Source: Sutterella wadsworthensis 2_1_59BFAA (lineage in GTDB: Bacteria; Pseudomonadota; Gammaproteobacteria; Burkholderiales; Burkholderiaceae_F). From it: DNA of 64,000 nt. Below the pieces are notes generated by a model. It was given only the letters and a program-made list of their open reading frames with translations, made no database searches and had not been told where the DNA came from. The translations under genes and the position numbers were made by a program. The stretch lies in the NCBI RefSeq assembly GCF_000297775.1, contig NZ_JH815513.1:12165-76164 (forward strand). The letters run 5' to 3'. Below are positions 61,235 through 64,000 of the stretch, piece after piece. Positions within the stretch are counted from its first letter, which is position 1. Each line of letters begins with the position of its first letter.

Positions 61235-63100
61235 GTGAGCTCCAATCCCCAGAACCTTGCGGACGACGGCCTTGAACGCATCAAGGCGCTTGACGTCCTT
61301 ACGACGCTTCCCGAACTCTTGACGCATCACCTGACCGTCAGGCCCGACGACGTTGCCTACAAGGTCTACGACAATGCGTCCAAGTCCTGGAAGGATCTCA
61401 CCTTCAAGAACGTCTACGATCAGGTCCACGCCTGGCGCCATGCCTTCGCGGCGCGCTCCGAGCTCGTTCGCGGCGACCGCGTGGCGATGCTCCTGCCAAA
61501 CTGCCCCGAAGCGGTCTTCTTCGACCTCTCCGCGCTCTCGAACACGCTCGTGCCGGTGCCGTTGCACGCCATCGACACGCCGAAGTCCTCCGCCTTCATC
61601 CTGAACGACTCCGGTGCCAAGGTCCTCGTGACCAACAAGCTCCTCAAGTGGAAGCAGATCCGCGAAGCCGCCGAGACGCCCGAGATCCGCCTCGTCGTCA
61701 TCACCGACGACAAGGACTGCGACGATCTGGAGGCGCCGATTCCCGTCATGACCAAGGAAACCTTCCTCAAGCTCGGCGAAACGAGCCAGCTGCCCAAGGA
61801 GGCTCCCAAGGCCACCGACCTCGCCGCGCTCGTCTACACCTCGGGCACCACGGGCAACCCCAAGGGCGTGATGCTCACGCACCGCAACGTCATCTCGAAC
61901 ATCCAGGGCGTGCTCAAGAACCTGCAGCCGAGCGGTCACGAGACCTTCCTCTCGTTCCTGCCGCTCTCGCACACCTTCGAACGCACGACCTCCTACTACC
62001 TCGCGCTCGGTCTGGGCTACACCACCGCCTTCAACCGCTCCATCGCGAACCTGCAGGCCGACTTCCGCGAGATCCGCCCCACGGTCCTCATGTCCGTGCC
62101 GCGCGTCTATGAAATGATCTACGCGAAGCTGCAGGACGGCCTCGCCAAGAAGTCCAAGTTCGTCCGCTACCTCTTCGACTGGGCCGTCGAAGTGGGCTGG
62201 CGCCGCTTCTGCCGCGAGAACGGCCTGCCAGTCGAGTCGTCCTCCCGCGCCTGGCTCGACCCCTTCGTCGCAGGCTTCCTCGACAAGAAGGTCGGCAGCC
62301 AGCTGCGCGCCGTCTTCGGCGACCGCATCCACCTCTACATCTCGGGCGGCGCAGCCCTGAGCCCCGCCGTCGCGCGCACCTTCTTCGCGCTCGGCGTGCC
62401 CATCTATCAGGGCTACGGCATGACCGAGACCTCCCCGATCATCTCGGTGAACAAGGTCGGCCACAACCACCCGAACACCGTCGGCCCCGCCCTGCCCAAC
62501 ATCGAGGTCCGCCTCGGCGAGGGCGACGAGCTCCAGGTCCGCGGTCCCACAGTCATGAAGGGCTACTGGAACCGCGAGGAAGCCACCAAGGCCATCTTCA
62601 CCGAGGACGGGTGGCTGCGCACGGGCGACGTCTGCACGATCTACCCCGACGGCAACATCCGCATCACGGGCCGAATCAAGGAGATCATCGTGACGAGCAC
62701 CAGCGAAAAGGTGCCGCCCGCCGACCTCGAGTCCGCCATCACCTCCGACCGCCTCTTCTCGCAGTGCATGGTCGTGGGCGACGACCGTCCGTTCATCGCC
62801 GCCGTCGCGGTCGTCAATCCCGACGAGTTCAAGACGGTCTGCGGCGAGCTCGGCCTCGATCCCACCAAGCCCGAGTCGCTTCAGGACCCCGCCTTCCGCA
62901 AGGCCGCCCTCAAGCGCATCAAGACCGCCACCGCGGGCTTCCCGAACTACGGCGTGCCGCGTCAGGTCCACTGCACGCTCGACGCGTGGACGATCGACAA
63001 CGGGCTCCTCACGCCCACACTCAAGATGAAGCGAAACCTCATCCGCCAGCGCTACACGGCCGAAATCAACGCGCTCTACGACACCCTCGTCAAGCGCTGA
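61235..63100 (+). CDS. AMP-forming long-chain acyl-CoA ligase
   Basis: 621 residues from GTG 61235; a GTG start is also used by the paralog downstream. P-loop/AMP motif VYTSGTTGNPKGVMLTHRN, adenylation motif YQGYGMTETSPI, hinge WLRTGDVCTIYPDGNIRITG and catalytic lysine region TLKMKRNLI. The length and the FLPLSHTFERTTSYY block fit FadD15/long-chain ligases. It activates fatty acids to acyl-CoA at the membrane. A terminator follows. Confidence 0.88.
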   Translation: MSSNPQNLADDGLERIKALDVLTTLPELLTHHLTVRPDDVAYKVYDNASKSWKDLTFKNVYDQVHAWRHAFAARSELVRGDRVAMLLPNCPEAVFFDLSALSNTLVPVPLHAIDTPKSSAFILNDSGAKVLVTNKLLKWKQIREAAETPEIRLVVITDDKDCDDLEAPIPVMTKETFLKLGETSQLPKEAPKATDLAALVYTSGTTGNPKGVMLTHRNVISNIQGVLKNLQPSGHETFLSFLPLSHTFERTTSYYLALGLGYTTAFNRSIANLQADFREIRPTVLMSVPRVYEMIYAKLQDGLAKKSKFVRYLFDWAVEVGWRRFCRENGLPVESSSRAWLDPFVAGFLDKKVGSQLRAVFGDRIHLYISGGAALSPAVARTFFALGVPIYQGYGMTETSPIISVNKVGHNHPNTVGPALPNIEVRLGEGDELQVRGPTVMKGYWNREEATKAIFTEDGWLRTGDVCTIYPDGNIRITGRIKEIIVTSTSEKVPPADLESAITSDRLFSQCMVVGDDRPFIAAVAVVNPDEFKTVCGELGLDPTKPESLQDPAFRKAALKRIKTATAGFPNYGVPRQVHCTLDAWTIDNGLLTPTLKMKRNLIRQRYTAEINALYDTLVKR

Positions 63101-63113
63101 TCCCCGCCTTCCG

Positions 63114-63150
63114 ATGCCGCCCAGACGCCCCGCCGTCGGGCGGCATTTTT
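63114..63150 (+). terminator. Terminator after first acyl-CoA ligase
   Basis: ATGCCGCCC/GGGCGGCAT stem followed by TTTTTC. Confidence 0.85.
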
Positions 63151-63244
63151 CAGCCTGAGGGGAACTTTTTACGGATACTAGGGTATACCCCGATTACTTT
63201 ATCCGCATCCGCAGGCCATTTTTGAAGAAAATTGATCCGCTGAC

Positions 63245-63267
63245 CCGCGGCGCCCAAGTGCCGCGGC
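63245..63267. repeat. Leader hairpin before second ligase
   Basis: CCGCGGC pairs with GCCGCGG around GCCCAAGT; it lies 31 bases before the GTG start and has no T-run. Confidence 0.4.
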
Positions 63268-63297
63268 AACGAGACACCTTTCGCTTGAGAGACTCAC

Positions 63298-64000
63298 GTG
63301 ACGAACACCCGATCCTTTGTCGACGACTTCCGCACCATTCCGGACATGCTCCGCCACACGGTCGCCGCCTGGCCCGAACGCGAGGCGTTCCGCCAGTACG
63401 ACTATGCGGAGCGCCGCTGGTACTCCATCACCTGGCGGACGTTCCACGAACAGGTGATGCGCTGGCGCCGCGCCTTCACGCACATGGGCCTTGTCAAGGG
63501 CGAGCGCGTCGCGATGTTGCTCACCAACTGCATCGACGCCGTCACGTTCGACGAGGCGGCCCTGTGCGGCGGCCTCGTGCCCACGCCCCTTCACGCCATC
63601 GACACCGCGGGCTCCTCCGCCTACATCCTCAGGGACTCCAACGCGCGCTTCCTCGTCACCACGTCGCGCGCACGCTGGAACGCCATCGCCGAGGCCGCAG
63701 GCGAGGAGGGCCTGCCCGATATGCAGCTCGTCGTCTTCACGAACGAGCAGGTCGAGCCCGGCTCCGTCACGCACCTGGGCGGCAGGGATATCGTCCTTTC
63801 GAGCCTCGAGGGCTGGCTTGCCACCGGCGAGGGCGTCTCCGACGACGAGCTCCCGCCCGAGCCCTGCGCCGACGACCTCGCGGGCTTCATCTACACCTCG
63901 GGCACCACGGGCCGCCCCAAGGGCGTGATGATCACGCACCGCAACATCGTCTCCAACGTCCAGCAGATCAACAAGTGCTACGACTTTAACGAGGAGGACG
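63298..64000 (+). CDS. Second AMP-forming acyl-CoA ligase, 3' end outside window
   Basis: Open from GTG 63298 ([20 protein letters not shown]) to the right edge, 234 codons seen. The same order of motifs as the preceding ligase is visible: [39 protein letters not shown] and the AMP-binding [19 protein letters not shown]. It is a paralog of the gene just upstream but clearly diverged. GGGTATACCC at 63181-63190 lies in its promoter region. Confidence 0.88.
   Translation, partial: MTNTRSFVDDFRTIPDMLRHTVAAWPEREAFRQYDYAERRWYSITWRTFHEQVMRWRRAFTHMGLVKGERVAMLLTNCIDAVTFDEAALCGGLVPTPLHAIDTAGSSAYILRDSNARFLVTTSRARWNAIAEAAGEEGLPDMQLVVFTNEQVEPGSVTHLGGRDIVLSSLEGWLATGEGVSDDELPPEPCADDLAGFIYTSGTTGRPKGVMITHRNIVSNVQQINKCYDFNEED

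Overview
The window is GC-rich, densely coding DNA from a Gram-negative bacterium. Outer-membrane proteins, a PlpD-type autotransporter, NsrR, SmpB/RnfH, TtdAB and an octaheme nitrite reductase point to an anaerobic or microaerophilic betaproteobacterium. A Sutterellaceae-like (Burkholderiales) gut commensal is my best inference; no rRNA or other taxonomic marker is present to prove it. I saw no tRNA, rRNA or CRISPR array.

Layout. 0-5.7 kb: racemase (cut by the left edge), LysE exporter, MBL-fold hydrolase, small envelope proteins, a candidate 6S-like RNA on the minus strand, then a globin-less Hmp-type reductase followed by nsrR. 5.7-7.4 kb: an IS3-family element with inverted repeats and a short target duplication, sitting inside the bidirectional terminator that once followed nsrR. 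7.4-13.8 kb: XRE regulator, nitroreductase, divergent LysR/amidohydrolase, lipoprotein, HAD phosphatase, tandem universal stress protein. 13.8-16.1 kb: a decayed metA gene split by an IS1634-type element. 16.2-29 kb: PlpD-like patatin autotransporter, nitrobindin-like protein, and a divergent run of tolC-like, hlyD-like and two ABC-2 permease genes, followed by tatD, ankyrin protein, rlhA and an unrecognised gene. 29-41 kb: Tat-exported aminotransferase, LysR, a lone HydG-type radical SAM enzyme, L-tartrate dehydratase (ttdAB), secreted esterase, CcmI, octaheme nitrite reductase, AGCS amino-acid symporter. 41-48.5 kb: rnfH/smpB, then the most interesting locus. 48.6-57 kb: Pit-PhoU phosphate transporter, an MFS exporter with a long leader, lipoprotein, Sel1 protein, HU. 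56.5-59.6 kb: an anaerobic ribonucleotide reductase operon in which the glycyl-radical tail is a separate 65-residue gene, preceded by paired NrdR-type boxes. 59.6-64 kb: a long gap with RNA-like structure and two acyl-CoA ligases, the last cut by the right edge.

The main candidate for an undescribed system is the five-to-six-gene operon at 42103-48467. It holds a NifH-like reductase, two nitrogenase component-1-like subunits, and a complete class-II/FecBCD-type importer (binding protein, permease, ATPase). The genes overlap or nearly touch. None of the cofactor-assembly genes expected for nitrogen fixation is present. The arrangement suggests that the imported metal chelate, tetrapyrrole or similar compound is the substrate, or cofactor source, of a nitrogenase-like reductase.

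A second theme is anaerobic respiration and nitrosative stress: octaheme nitrite reductase plus CcmI, NsrR with the Hmp-like reductase, nitrobindin-like protein, class III ribonucleotide reductase, HydG and TtdAB.
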